From the NCBI RefSeq assembly GCF_014205255.1, contig NZ_JACHNE010000001.1, positions 1,674,001 to 1,738,000 of the forward strand: a stretch of 64,000 bases of DNA, read 5' to 3'. The translations under genes and the position numbers were made by a program. Below the pieces are notes generated by a model. The model saw only the letters and a list, made by a program, of their open reading frames with translations. It had not been told where the DNA came from and ran no database searches. Positions within the stretch are counted from its first letter, which is position 1. Each line of letters opens with the position of its first letter. The stretch is from Streptomyces caelestis (GTDB taxonomy: Bacteria > Actinomycetota > Actinomycetes > Streptomycetales > Streptomycetaceae). Positions 26,998-34,771 of the stretch are shown piece by piece.

Positions 26998-27310
26998 CGC
27001 TCCGGCTCCCTCCTTCACCCGTCGATCCGCTCCTCGTACGCCGGACTCCCGCCGCACTGCTTCTGTTGAGTTGTCTGCACCCTACGCATGTTCGGCAAAC
27101 CGTTGCATACGCCCGTCACATCGAGGTCGTACAAGGCGGTGCGCGACCCCACGGTTCGCGCCAGGGGATCCGGATTCCTCCTCCGGGGGGAACAGGGAGG
27201 GAGAAGGGGTTCGGGGGTGGTGTCGCGCTCCGTGGTTGTCCGGATCCTGCTGCGGGCACGAGTGCGGGGCGGGACGCGGCGTGTCGCGTCCCGCCCCGCA
27301 CCGGGTCCCA
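26998..27310. other. Intergenic region, betaine operon to XRE-cupin gene
   Basis: 313 bases without a gene. It holds the strong hairpin terminator at 27262-27301 and, near 27070-27120 on the minus strand, the likely XRE-cupin promoter region (for example TTTGCCGAACATGCGTAGGGT). The short open frames here have no ribosome-binding sites. Confidence 0.55.
27262..27301 (-). terminator. Strong terminator of the betaine transporter operon
   Basis: A perfect 17-bp inverted repeat (27262-27278 with 27285-27301) and a 6-base loop, starting 10 bases past the stop codon at 27311. It lacks a U-run, like many Streptomyces terminators, but its stem is very stable (GTGCGGGGCGGGACGCG). Confidence 0.85.
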
Positions 27311-29923
27311 CTACGGCGTCATGCGCTCCGCCATGCCGGGGTGCTGCTTCAGCCACGCGGCGACGGCCTCTTCCTCATGGCCCTGGCCGCGGTTCTTGAT
27401 CTCGCTCTCCAGGCTGCCGAGCTCGTCCTCGCTCATCTTGAAGTTCTTGATCCACTTCGTGAGCTGCGGGTACTGCTCGGGGAACTTCTCGCCTGAGATG
27501 GTGCGGATCGTGTTGCCCTCGCCGAAGGCCTTCTTGGGGTCCTTCAGCTTGGTCAGCTCATAGTCGCTGTACGCCCAGTGCGGCGACCAGAGGGTGACGG
27601 CGATCGGTTCCTTCTTGGCGTAGGCGCGCTTCAGCTCGGCCAGCATGGCCGGGGTGGAGCCGTCGACGACCTCGTACTCCTTGTCGAGGCCGTAGCCGGG
27701 CAGGACCTTGTTCTTCAGCAGGTCCATCTCGCCGGTGCCGGGCTCGATGCCGATGATCTTCCCGTCGAAGGTGCCGGCCTTGCCCTTGAGGTCCGCCAGG
27801 GAGTCGACGCCCTTGACGTAGGACGGCACGGCGATCTCCAGGGAGGTCGGTTCGTACCAGGTGCCGAGGTCCCTGAGCCGGTCCTTGTTCTTGTCCCAGT
27901 AGTTCTTCTGGGCGTAGGGCAGCCAGGCGTCGAAGTTGAGGTCCAGATCGCCCGAGGCCAGACCGGTGTAGACGGGGCCGACGTCCATCTGCTTCAGGTT
28001 CATCGTGTAGCCGCGCCGTTCGAGGACGTTCTTCCACAGGTACGTGACGGCGATGTCCTCGTCCCAGGGGAACCACGCCACGTCCAGCGGCCGCTTCGCC
28101 TCGGCGGGCGTGCCGCCGCCGGCGCCCTTGACCGGGGCGAGCTTGTCGGCGTAGCCGGGGTGCTGCTTCAGCCAGGCGCGGACGGCCTGCTGCTGGTTGC
28201 CCTTGCCGGCCTTGTTGATCTCGGCTTCGAGGCTGGTGAGCTCCTTCTCGCTCATCTTGAAATTCTTCAGCCAGCCGGCGACCGTGGGGTCGTCGTCCGC
28301 GAAGCCCTTGCGGGCCAGCGTGTGCACGCCGTCGCCCGCGCCCCAGGCACCCTTGGGGTCCGTGAGCTTCTTCAGGTCGTAGTCGTTGTACGCCCAGTGC
28401 GGCGACCAGAGCGTGACGACGATCGGTTCCTTCTTGGCGTATGCGCGCTTCAGCTCGGCCAGCATGGCGGGCGTGGAGCTGTCGACGACCTTGTACTCCT
28501 TGTCCAGGCCGTACTCCTTGAGGACCTTGCTCTTGAGCAGGGCCATCTCGCCGGCGCTGGACTCGATGCCGGTGATCTTGCCGCCGAACTCGGACGCCTT
28601 GCCCTTGAGGTCCGCCAGGGAGTCGATGCCCTTCATGTAGGAGGGCACGGAGAGCTCCAGGGACGTCTTGCCGTACCAGGCGCCCAGGTCGTCGAGCTGC
28701 TTGCCGTACTTCTTCCAGTACTGGGCGTGGGTCGTGGGCAGCCAGGCGTCCGTCTGGAAGTCGACGTCGCCCTGGGCGAGGGAGGTGTAGAGCGGTCCGG
28801 CGTCGAGCTGCTTGGCCTCGACCTGGTAGCCGCGCTGCTCCAGGACCTCCTTCCAGAGGAAGGTGGAGGCGACGCCCTCGTCCCAGGGGATGTAGCCGAT
28901 GCTGATCTTCTTGCCCTGGCCGACGTTGTCGCTGCCGGACGCGGCGGTCGAGGTGGTGCCGCCGCCGAAGACCCCCATGCCGCCCGAGACGAGGGCGAGG
29001 ACGACGACGCCGATCACGGCGACGGCCGGGCGGGGCCGGTACGACCAGATCTTCAGCCCCTGGGCGGCGCGCAGCCTGGCGGCGGCGCGGCGGCCGAGCG
29101 GGGAGACCTGGGTGCCCAGCGCGCTGGTCATGCGGTCGAGGTAGATCGCGAGGATCACGATGCCGACGCCGGCCTCGGCGCCCAGGCCGACGTTGAGCTG
29201 GCCGATGGCCTGGTTGACGTCGCCGCCGAGGCCGCCGGTGCCGACCATGCCGGCGATGGCGGCCATGGACAGGCCGAGCATGATGACCTGGTTGACGCCC
29301 GCCATGACCGTGGGCAGCGCGAGGGGGAGCTGGACGCGCAGCAGGATGTTGCGGGGTGCGGTGCCGAACGCGTCGGCGGCCTCGACCAGTTCCCTGTCGA
29401 CCTGGCGGATGCCGAGTTCGGTCATGCGCACGCCCGGGGCGAGCGCGAAGATCAGGGTGGCGACGATGCCCGCGGAGGCACCGGTGCCGAAGAAGAGGAT
29501 CGCCGGGATCAGGTAGACCATCGCGGGCAGCGTCTGCATGAAGTCCAGGACGGGCCGGACCAGACCGCTGACGCGGTCCGAGCGGGCCGCCCAGATGCCG
29601 ACCGGTAGGGAGATCACCAGCGCGATGACGGTCGCCACGAGGACGAGCGCCAGGGTGATCATCGCGTTCTCCCACAGGTCGAGGGAGTCGATGAACGCGA
29701 ATCCCGCGAAGGCGAGGAAACCGGCGAGGGTGCCGCGCAGCCAGAAGGCGATCACGGCGAAGATGCCCGCGAGGAGCAGCGGTTCGGGGGCCTGGAGGAC
29801 GGCGTTGATGCCGTCGTAGAGGCCGAGGAAGACGGTCTTGCAGAAGTCGAACAGCCACCCCATGTGGGTGGTGAGCCAGTCGACGGCGTCGTTGACCCAG
29901 GTGCCGAGCTGAATCCTAGGCAC
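27311..29923 (-). CDS. Glycine betaine ABC transporter permease fused to two substrate-binding domains
   Basis: 870 residues. Residues 1-290 are a ProW/OpuAB-type permease with the cytoplasmic coupling loop AADAFGTAPRNILLRVQLP; a further helix at about 300-320 leads outside. Residues 338-597 and 611-870 are two tandem OpuAC-type binding domains, each with SLADLKGK, VVD.STPAMLAELKRAYAKKEPI and TLWSPHWAY. They are alike but not identical, so a duplication has diverged. It imports glycine betaine or related osmolytes. Fused binding domains are known in OpuA systems; two in one chain on a permease is unusual. The start overlaps the ATPase stop by 8 bases. A 17-bp hairpin terminator follows. Confidence 0.93.
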   Translation of the reverse strand: MPRIQLGTWVNDAVDWLTTHMGWLFDFCKTVFLGLYDGINAVLQAPEPLLLAGIFAVIAFWLRGTLAGFLAFAGFAFIDSLDLWENAMITLALVLVATVIALVISLPVGIWAARSDRVSGLVRPVLDFMQTLPAMVYLIPAILFFGTGASAGIVATLIFALAPGVRMTELGIRQVDRELVEAADAFGTAPRNILLRVQLPLALPTVMAGVNQVIMLGLSMAAIAGMVGTGGLGGDVNQAIGQLNVGLGAEAGVGIVILAIYLDRMTSALGTQVSPLGRRAAARLRAAQGLKIWSYRPRPAVAVIGVVVLALVSGGMGVFGGGTTSTAASGSDNVGQGKKISIGYIPWDEGVASTFLWKEVLEQRGYQVEAKQLDAGPLYTSLAQGDVDFQTDAWLPTTHAQYWKKYGKQLDDLGAWYGKTSLELSVPSYMKGIDSLADLKGKASEFGGKITGIESSAGEMALLKSKVLKEYGLDKEYKVVDSSTPAMLAELKRAYAKKEPIVVTLWSPHWAYNDYDLKKLTDPKGAWGAGDGVHTLARKGFADDDPTVAGWLKNFKMSEKELTSLEAEINKAGKGNQQQAVRAWLKQHPGYADKLAPVKGAGGGTPAEAKRPLDVAWFPWDEDIAVTYLWKNVLERRGYTMNLKQMDVGPVYTGLASGDLDLNFDAWLPYAQKNYWDKNKDRLRDLGTWYEPTSLEIAVPSYVKGVDSLADLKGKAGTFDGKIIGIEPGTGEMDLLKNKVLPGYGLDKEYEVVDGSTPAMLAELKRAYAKKEPIAVTLWSPHWAYSDYELTKLKDPKKAFGEGNTIRTISGEKFPEQYPQLTKWIKNFKMSEDELGSLESEIKNRGQGHEEEAVAAWLKQHPGMAERMTP

Positions 29924-31007
29924 GGGCGGTCACCTTCTCTCCGCCCTTGTCCCGCGGGGAGTCGCAGGGCTGCGGGGTGCTGTCCGGCGCGTCACCGAGG
30001 AAGCCGACCAGGCGCTGCCGGGGGACGACGCCGATCAGCTTGTTGTCCTCGTCCACGACCGAGACGGGATGGGAGAGCCGGGCGCTGATCGCGCAGAGCT
30101 CCGTGAACGAGGTGCCGGTCGTGGCGGTCCGGCAGTGGCAGCCGGGGTCGTCGGCGGTGACCGAGGTGTCCATGAGCTCGCCCGCGGTCAGCACACGGGA
30201 GCGGTCGACGTCCTGGGTGAAGGAGGCGACGTAGTCGTTCGCCGGGCGCAGCAGGATGTCCTGCGCGGTGCCGTTCTGCACGATGCGGCCGTCGCGCATG
30301 ACGGCGATGCGGTCGCCCAGGCGCATGGCCTCGTTCAGGTCGTGGGTGATGAAGACGATCGTCTTCTTCAGCTTCTGCTGGAGCTCCAGCAGCTGGTCCT
30401 GCATGTCGCGGCGGATCAGCGGGTCCAGGGCGCTGAAGGACTCGTCCATCAGCAGCAGCTCGGCGTCGGTGGCGAGCGCGCGGGCGAGACCGACGCGCTG
30501 CTGCATGCCGCCGGACAGCTCGTCGGGCCAGGACTTCTCCCAGCCGGCCAGGCCGCACAGGGCGAGCGCCTCGTCGGCGCGGCGTACGCGCTCGGCGCGG
30601 GGCACGCCCTGCACTTCCAGACCGTAGGCGGCGTTCTCGCGCACGCTGCGGTGCGGGAAGAGCGCGAAGTGCTGGAACACCATGCTGATCTTCTTGGAGC
30701 GGACCTCGCGCAGCTCACGGTCGCCGAGCGTGGTGAGGTCCTGGCCGTCGATGCGCACCTTTCCGGCGGTCGGCTCCAGGAGACCGTTCAGCATGCGCAG
30801 GAGGGTGGACTTGCCGGAGCCGGACAGGCCCATGACGACGAAGATCTGGCCGGGCTCGACGGTGAAGGACGCGTCGATCACGGCGGCGGTCACGCCCTCG
30901 GCGCGCAGTTCCTCCCGGTCCGCCCCGTCGCGGAGCCGCTCGACCGCCTGGTCCGGTCTCCGGCCGAACACTTTGTACAGGCTCTCTGCCTGAAGCCCTG
31001 CTGACAC
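29916..31007 (-). CDS. Glycine betaine ABC transporter ATP-binding protein (ProV/OpuAA-like)
   Basis: 363 residues. Walker A GLSGSGKST, Q-loop VFQHFALFPH, signature LSGGMQQRVG and Walker B ELLLMDESFSALDP are intact, with the H-loop in FITHDLNEAM. The C-terminal ~110 residues (HCRTATTGTSFTELCAIS...DEDNKLIGVVPRQRLVGFL) resemble a CBS-type regulatory region, which in OpuA senses ionic strength. I chose the GTG at 31005-31007, with GAGG five bases before it and MSAGLQAESLYKVFGRRP as start; an ATG six codons earlier (31025) has no clear ribosome-binding site. It is the first gene of a two-gene operon. Confidence 0.93.
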   Translation of the reverse strand: MSAGLQAESLYKVFGRRPDQAVERLRDGADREELRAEGVTAAVIDASFTVEPGQIFVVMGLSGSGKSTLLRMLNGLLEPTAGKVRIDGQDLTTLGDRELREVRSKKISMVFQHFALFPHRSVRENAAYGLEVQGVPRAERVRRADEALALCGLAGWEKSWPDELSGGMQQRVGLARALATDAELLLMDESFSALDPLIRRDMQDQLLELQQKLKKTIVFITHDLNEAMRLGDRIAVMRDGRIVQNGTAQDILLRPANDYVASFTQDVDRSRVLTAGELMDTSVTADDPGCHCRTATTGTSFTELCAISARLSHPVSVVDEDNKLIGVVPRQRLVGFLGDAPDSTPQPCDSPRDKGGEKVTARA

Positions 31008-31173
31008 GTGCACCTCGATTTCCATGGCACCGGAACAGAGCGAGAGCAGGCGCTAACAGTTGAAATACGCAACCAGCCTCGCTGCGGGGCGGCGCCTCCC
31101 CCCGATCCCCCATCCCAAACGCACAAGTGGGACGCGTCACACCTGAGGCGAGTCGCTGTCGGTGCCGTACGGC

Positions 31174-32106
31174 ATGATGCGTGGCGTGACCGGACGACTG
31201 ATGCTCCTCGACACCGCCTCCCTGTACTTCCGCGCCTTTTTCGGCGTCCCGGACTCGGTGAAGGCACCGGACGGCACGCCGGTGAACGCCGTGCGCGGGC
31301 TGCTCGACTTCATCGACCGCCTGGTCCGGGACCACCGGCCGGACCATCTCGTGGCCTGCATGGACGCCGACTGGCGGCCGCACTGGCGGGTGGAGCTGAT
31401 CCCCTCCTACAAGGCCCACCGCGTCGCCGAGGAGCACACGGCCGGCCCGGACGAGGAGGAGGTGCCCGACACCCTGTCGCCGCAGGTGCCGGTCATCGAG
31501 GCGGTGCTGGACGCGGTGGGCATCGCGCGCGTGGGTGTCGCGGGATACGAGGCCGACGACGTGATCGGCACGTTCACGGCGCGGGCGACGGGCCCGGTCG
31601 ACATCGTCACGGGCGACCGCGACCTGTACCAGCTGGTGGACGACGCGCGCGGGGTGCGCGTGCTGTACCCGCTGAAGGGCGTGGGCACGCTGCAGCTCAC
31701 CGATGAGGCATGGCTCCGTGGGAAGTATGGGGTCGACGGCAGGGGGTACGCGGATCTGGCCCTGCTGCGCGGCGACCCCAGCGACGGCCTGCCGGGCGTG
31801 CCGGGCATCGGCGAGAAGACGGCCGCCAAGCTGCTGGCCGAGTACGGCGACCTGGCCGGGATCATGGCGGCGGTCGACGACCGGGGGTCGAAGCTGACGC
31901 CGACGCAGCGCAGGCGGCTGGACGAGTCGCGCCCGTATCTGGCGGTCGCGCCGAAGGTGGTCCGGGTCGCGGACGACGTGCCGCTGCCGGACGTCACGAC
32001 GGTGCTGCCGCGGACGCCGCGCGACCCGGCGGAGCTGGAGGTACTGGCGGCTCGCTGGGGACTGGGCGGGTCACTGGAGCGCCTGCTGACGACGCTTTCG
32101 GCGTGA
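31174..32106 (+). CDS. 5'-3' exonuclease (stand-alone, PolA-type)
   Basis: 310 residues. It is the N-terminal nuclease domain of DNA polymerase I as a separate protein, with acidic residues in MLLDTASLYFRAF, CMDADWRPHWR, GYEADDVIGTF and VTGDRDLYQLVDDA, and a helix-3-turn-helix region in GLPGVPGIGEKTAAKLL. It would trim 5' flaps or RNA. The ATG at 31174 is one of several nearby starts (GTG 31162, GTG 31186); none has a strong ribosome-binding site. It is transcribed away from the betaine operon. Confidence 0.92.
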   Translation: MMRGVTGRLMLLDTASLYFRAFFGVPDSVKAPDGTPVNAVRGLLDFIDRLVRDHRPDHLVACMDADWRPHWRVELIPSYKAHRVAEEHTAGPDEEEVPDTLSPQVPVIEAVLDAVGIARVGVAGYEADDVIGTFTARATGPVDIVTGDRDLYQLVDDARGVRVLYPLKGVGTLQLTDEAWLRGKYGVDGRGYADLALLRGDPSDGLPGVPGIGEKTAAKLLAEYGDLAGIMAAVDDRGSKLTPTQRRRLDESRPYLAVAPKVVRVADDVPLPDVTTVLPRTPRDPAELEVLAARWGLGGSLERLLTTLSA

Positions 32107-32196
32107 CCCGTGCGGGGGGCCGTTGGCCTTGCTGAGGCCGGTGGCCCTCAGCAATTCCTCATACGGGAGGTGTTGAGTGGGGGGCGAGGTGCTAAC

Positions 32197-32215
32197 TTAG
32201 GTAAGCCTAACTACA
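32197..32215 (+). promoter_or_regulatory. Iron box (DmdR/DtxR-type operator)
   Basis: TTAGGTAAGCCTAACTACA, 18 bases upstream of the siderophore-interacting protein gene. The left half matches the actinobacterial iron-box consensus TTAGGTTAG at 8 of 9 bases, and the right half begins CTAAC as in CTAACCTAA. In Streptomyces, DmdR with Fe(II) binds such boxes to repress iron-uptake genes. Confidence 0.8.
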
Positions 32216-32233
32216 CGAATCAGGGAGGCCCTC

Positions 32234-33076
32234 ATGGCAGAGCGACCGGGACGCCAGCCGCGCAAGCAGCACTCCGCTCAGGTCGTCCGCACCGAGCGGC
32301 TGACGCCGCACATGCAGCGTGTGGTGCTCGGCGGCGAGGGCCTCGCCGACTTCACGGCGGGCAGCTGCACCGACCACTATGTGAAGCTGCTGTTCCCACC
32401 CGAGGGCGTGACCTATCCGGAACCCTTCGACATGCAGCGCATCCGCGAGGAACTGCCGCGCGAACAGTGGCCGGTGACCCGGACGTACACGGTGCGTCAG
32501 TGGGACGCCGAACACCGCGAGCTCACCCTGGACTTCGTCATCCACGGCGACGAGGGCCTGGCCGGCCCGTGGGCGGCGCGCGTCCAGCCGGGCGAGACCG
32601 TGTGGTTCATGGGCCCCGGCGGGGCGTACGCGCCCGACCCGGGAGCCGACTGGCATCTGCTCGTCGGCGACGAGAGCGCGCTGCCCGCGATCGCCCGCTC
32701 CCTGGAGGCACTGCCGCGCGGGGCCAGGGCGTACGCCTTCGTGGAGATCTCCGGCCCCGAGGAGGAGCAGAAGATCGACTCGGAGGTGGAGGTCGTCTGG
32801 CTGCACCGCGGTGACCGGACGCCCGGCGAGGCGCTCGTCGAGGCCGTGCGGGGCCTGGCGTTCCCCGAGGGCCGGGTGCACGCCTTCGTCCACGGCGAGG
32901 CGCACTTCGTGAAGGAGCTGCGGAAGCTGCTCCGCGTCGAGCGGAGCGTCCCGCGCGAGGACCTGTCGATCTCCGGTTACTGGCGCCGAGGCCACAACGA
33001 GGACGGCTGGCAGGCCTCGAAGCGGGAGTGGAACGCCCGCGTCGAGGCGGAGCAGGAGCGCTCCCCCGCCGCCTGA
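32234..33076 (+). CDS. Siderophore-interacting protein (FAD ferric reductase)
   Basis: 280 residues, ViuB-like. An FAD-binding beta barrel at about 12-130 (VVRTERLTPHMQRVVLGG, then RTYTVRQWDAEHRELTLDFVIHG) is followed by an NAD(P)H/SIP domain (LLVGDESALPAIARSLEALP, and the conserved SGYWRRGHNEDGW near the C-terminus). It would release iron from imported ferric siderophores by reduction. The ATG at 32234 has a strong AGGGAGG site. The iron box just upstream predicts repression by iron. Confidence 0.95.
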   Translation: MAERPGRQPRKQHSAQVVRTERLTPHMQRVVLGGEGLADFTAGSCTDHYVKLLFPPEGVTYPEPFDMQRIREELPREQWPVTRTYTVRQWDAEHRELTLDFVIHGDEGLAGPWAARVQPGETVWFMGPGGAYAPDPGADWHLLVGDESALPAIARSLEALPRGARAYAFVEISGPEEEQKIDSEVEVVWLHRGDRTPGEALVEAVRGLAFPEGRVHAFVHGEAHFVKELRKLLRVERSVPREDLSISGYWRRGHNEDGWQASKREWNARVEAEQERSPAA

Positions 33077-33123
33077 GCGACGCGAGCACGTCACTCCGCC
33101 CCCGCCCCCGGGACTTGCCGCGG

Positions 33124-33705
33124 TCAGTCTCCCCGCACGCGCGCGTGCAGATGCATGTCGTGCCAGCCGTCCGGATGCAGGACGGCGCTGCGCTTGGTGC
33201 CTTCGAGGGCGAAACCGGTCCGCGAGGCGACACGGCAGGAGGCCTCGTTGCGCACGGCGTGCAGCAGTTCGAGACGGTGGAAACCGATCTCGTCGAACGC
33301 CCAGCGGACGAGCGCGGTCGTGGCCCGGGCCGCGACGCCCCGGCCGCGTGCCGCCGGGACGGTCCAGTACGCCACTTCCGCCACGCCGTCGTCGAGCCGT
33401 ATCTCGCGCAGCGCCACCCGCCCCAGCAGCCGGTCGGAGTCCGCGTCGACGACGGCCCACTGCGCCTCCCGCCCCTCCGCCCACGCCTGATGCCAGTCGC
33501 GGATCCACCCGGCGACCTCCTGCTCGGAGTCGGCGGACCGGGCGTGCCACTGGTGCATCACGGGGTCCTGGAAGACCTCGTACACCGCAGGGGCGTCCTC
33601 GCTCCGCCAGGGGCGCAGGTGGAGTCCGTCGCCGGTGGCCAGGGTGGGCTGCGGGTGGCCGGTGAGGGCCTTGGGCGTCAGGACCGGGCCGATGAGGAAG
33701 GGCAT
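33124..33705 (-). CDS. GNAT-family N-acetyltransferase
   Basis: 193 residues. The acetyl-CoA site is seen in AEVAYWTVPAARGRGVAARATTALVRWAF, followed by GFHRLELLHAVRNEASCRVASRTGF, the RimJ/RimL-like pattern. Substrate unknown. I chose the ATG at 33703-33705; the long frame upstream of it overlaps the divergent pseudouridine synthase gene. It converges with the siderophore-interacting gene. Confidence 0.9.
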   Translation of the reverse strand: MPFLIGPVLTPKALTGHPQPTLATGDGLHLRPWRSEDAPAVYEVFQDPVMHQWHARSADSEQEVAGWIRDWHQAWAEGREAQWAVVDADSDRLLGRVALREIRLDDGVAEVAYWTVPAARGRGVAARATTALVRWAFDEIGFHRLELLHAVRNEASCRVASRTGFALEGTKRSAVLHPDGWHDMHLHARVRGD

Positions 33706-33784
33706 GCCCACATCCTGGCAAGGGGCCGTGCTCGAACCCAGAGGTTTTCCGCCGGTGCCCGCCCGCCTCGTACGCTGGGCCGCG

Positions 33785-34771
33785 ATGAGACGCCGGACCC
33801 GCATTCCGCCCGCTCCCCTACCGCAGCACCAGGGGGTGGACCCGGTGCGCGTGCGACTGCCCGCCGCGGGGGCCTGGGCCACGGTGCGTGAGCACTTGGT
33901 GGAGCGGCTCTCGGGGGCCGGTGACGGGGTCGTCGACGGGATGTTCGACGCGGGGCAGATCGTCGGGGCGGACGGGCGGGCCGTGCCGGCGGACGCGCCG
34001 TACGTGCCCGGGATGTTCGTGTGGTTCCACCGGGAGCTGCCCGCCGAGGTGCCGGTGCCGTTCCCGCTGGAGGTCGTGTACCGGGACGAGCACATCGTCG
34101 TCGTCGACAAACCCCACTTCCTCGCCACCACCCCGCGCGGCAGCCATGTCGCCGAGACCGCGCTGGCCCGGCTGCGCCGCGAGCTGGGCATCCCGACGCT
34201 CGGCGCCGCGCACCGCCTGGACCGGCTCACCGCCGGACTCGTGCTGTTCACTGTGCGCCCCGAGGAGCGCGGCGCCTACCAGACGCTGTTCCGCGACCGG
34301 CGGGTGCGCAAGGAGTACGAGGCCGTCGCCCCGTACGCTCCCGGCCTCGCCCTGCCCCGGACCGTGCGCAGCCGGATCGTGAAGGAGCGCGGCGAACTCA
34401 CCGCCCGGGAGGTGGCGGGCGAGCCCAACGCCGTCAGCCGCGTCGAACTCGTCGAGCACCGCCCGGACGGGTCCGGCGGACTCGCCCGGTACCGGCTCGT
34501 GCCCGGCACCGGGCAGACCCACCAACTGCGCGTGCACATGACCGCGCTGGGCGTGCCGATCCTCGGCGACCCGCTCTACCCCGAGGTCACCGCTCCCGTA
34601 CCGGCCGGTGACTTCCGGCGCCCGCTCCAGCTGCTGGCCCGGGCCCTGGAGTTCACCGACCCGGTCACGGGCGTGGAGCACCGGTTCCGCAGCGGCCGGG
34701 TGCTCGCGTCCTGGGCGTCGTACGACCGGTGGGCCGCCGGGACGTACGACGGCCCGTCGGACGGTCAGTAG
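33785..34771 (+). CDS. RluA-family pseudouridine synthase
   Basis: 328 residues. The catalytic motif GAAHRLDRLTAGLVLFT contains the nucleophilic Asp; further family blocks are VVYRDEHIVVVDKPHFLATTPRG and YRLVPGTGQTHQLRVHMTALGVPILGDPLY. It would convert a uridine in rRNA or tRNA; the site cannot be read. The ATG at 33785 is 79 bases from the divergent GNAT start. Its end overlaps the convergent P450 gene by 7 bases. Confidence 0.93.
   Translation: MRRRTRIPPAPLPQHQGVDPVRVRLPAAGAWATVREHLVERLSGAGDGVVDGMFDAGQIVGADGRAVPADAPYVPGMFVWFHRELPAEVPVPFPLEVVYRDEHIVVVDKPHFLATTPRGSHVAETALARLRRELGIPTLGAAHRLDRLTAGLVLFTVRPEERGAYQTLFRDRRVRKEYEAVAPYAPGLALPRTVRSRIVKERGELTAREVAGEPNAVSRVELVEHRPDGSGGLARYRLVPGTGQTHQLRVHMTALGVPILGDPLYPEVTAPVPAGDFRRPLQLLARALEFTDPVTGVEHRFRSGRVLASWASYDRWAAGTYDGPSDGQ

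Noticed and set aside
27070..31080. A GTTGC(A/G)TA motif upstream of both the XRE-cupin gene and the betaine operon, as evidence that the XRE protein controls the transporter
   Set aside because: The shared sequence is too short and not symmetrical in both places; I could not distinguish it from chance.
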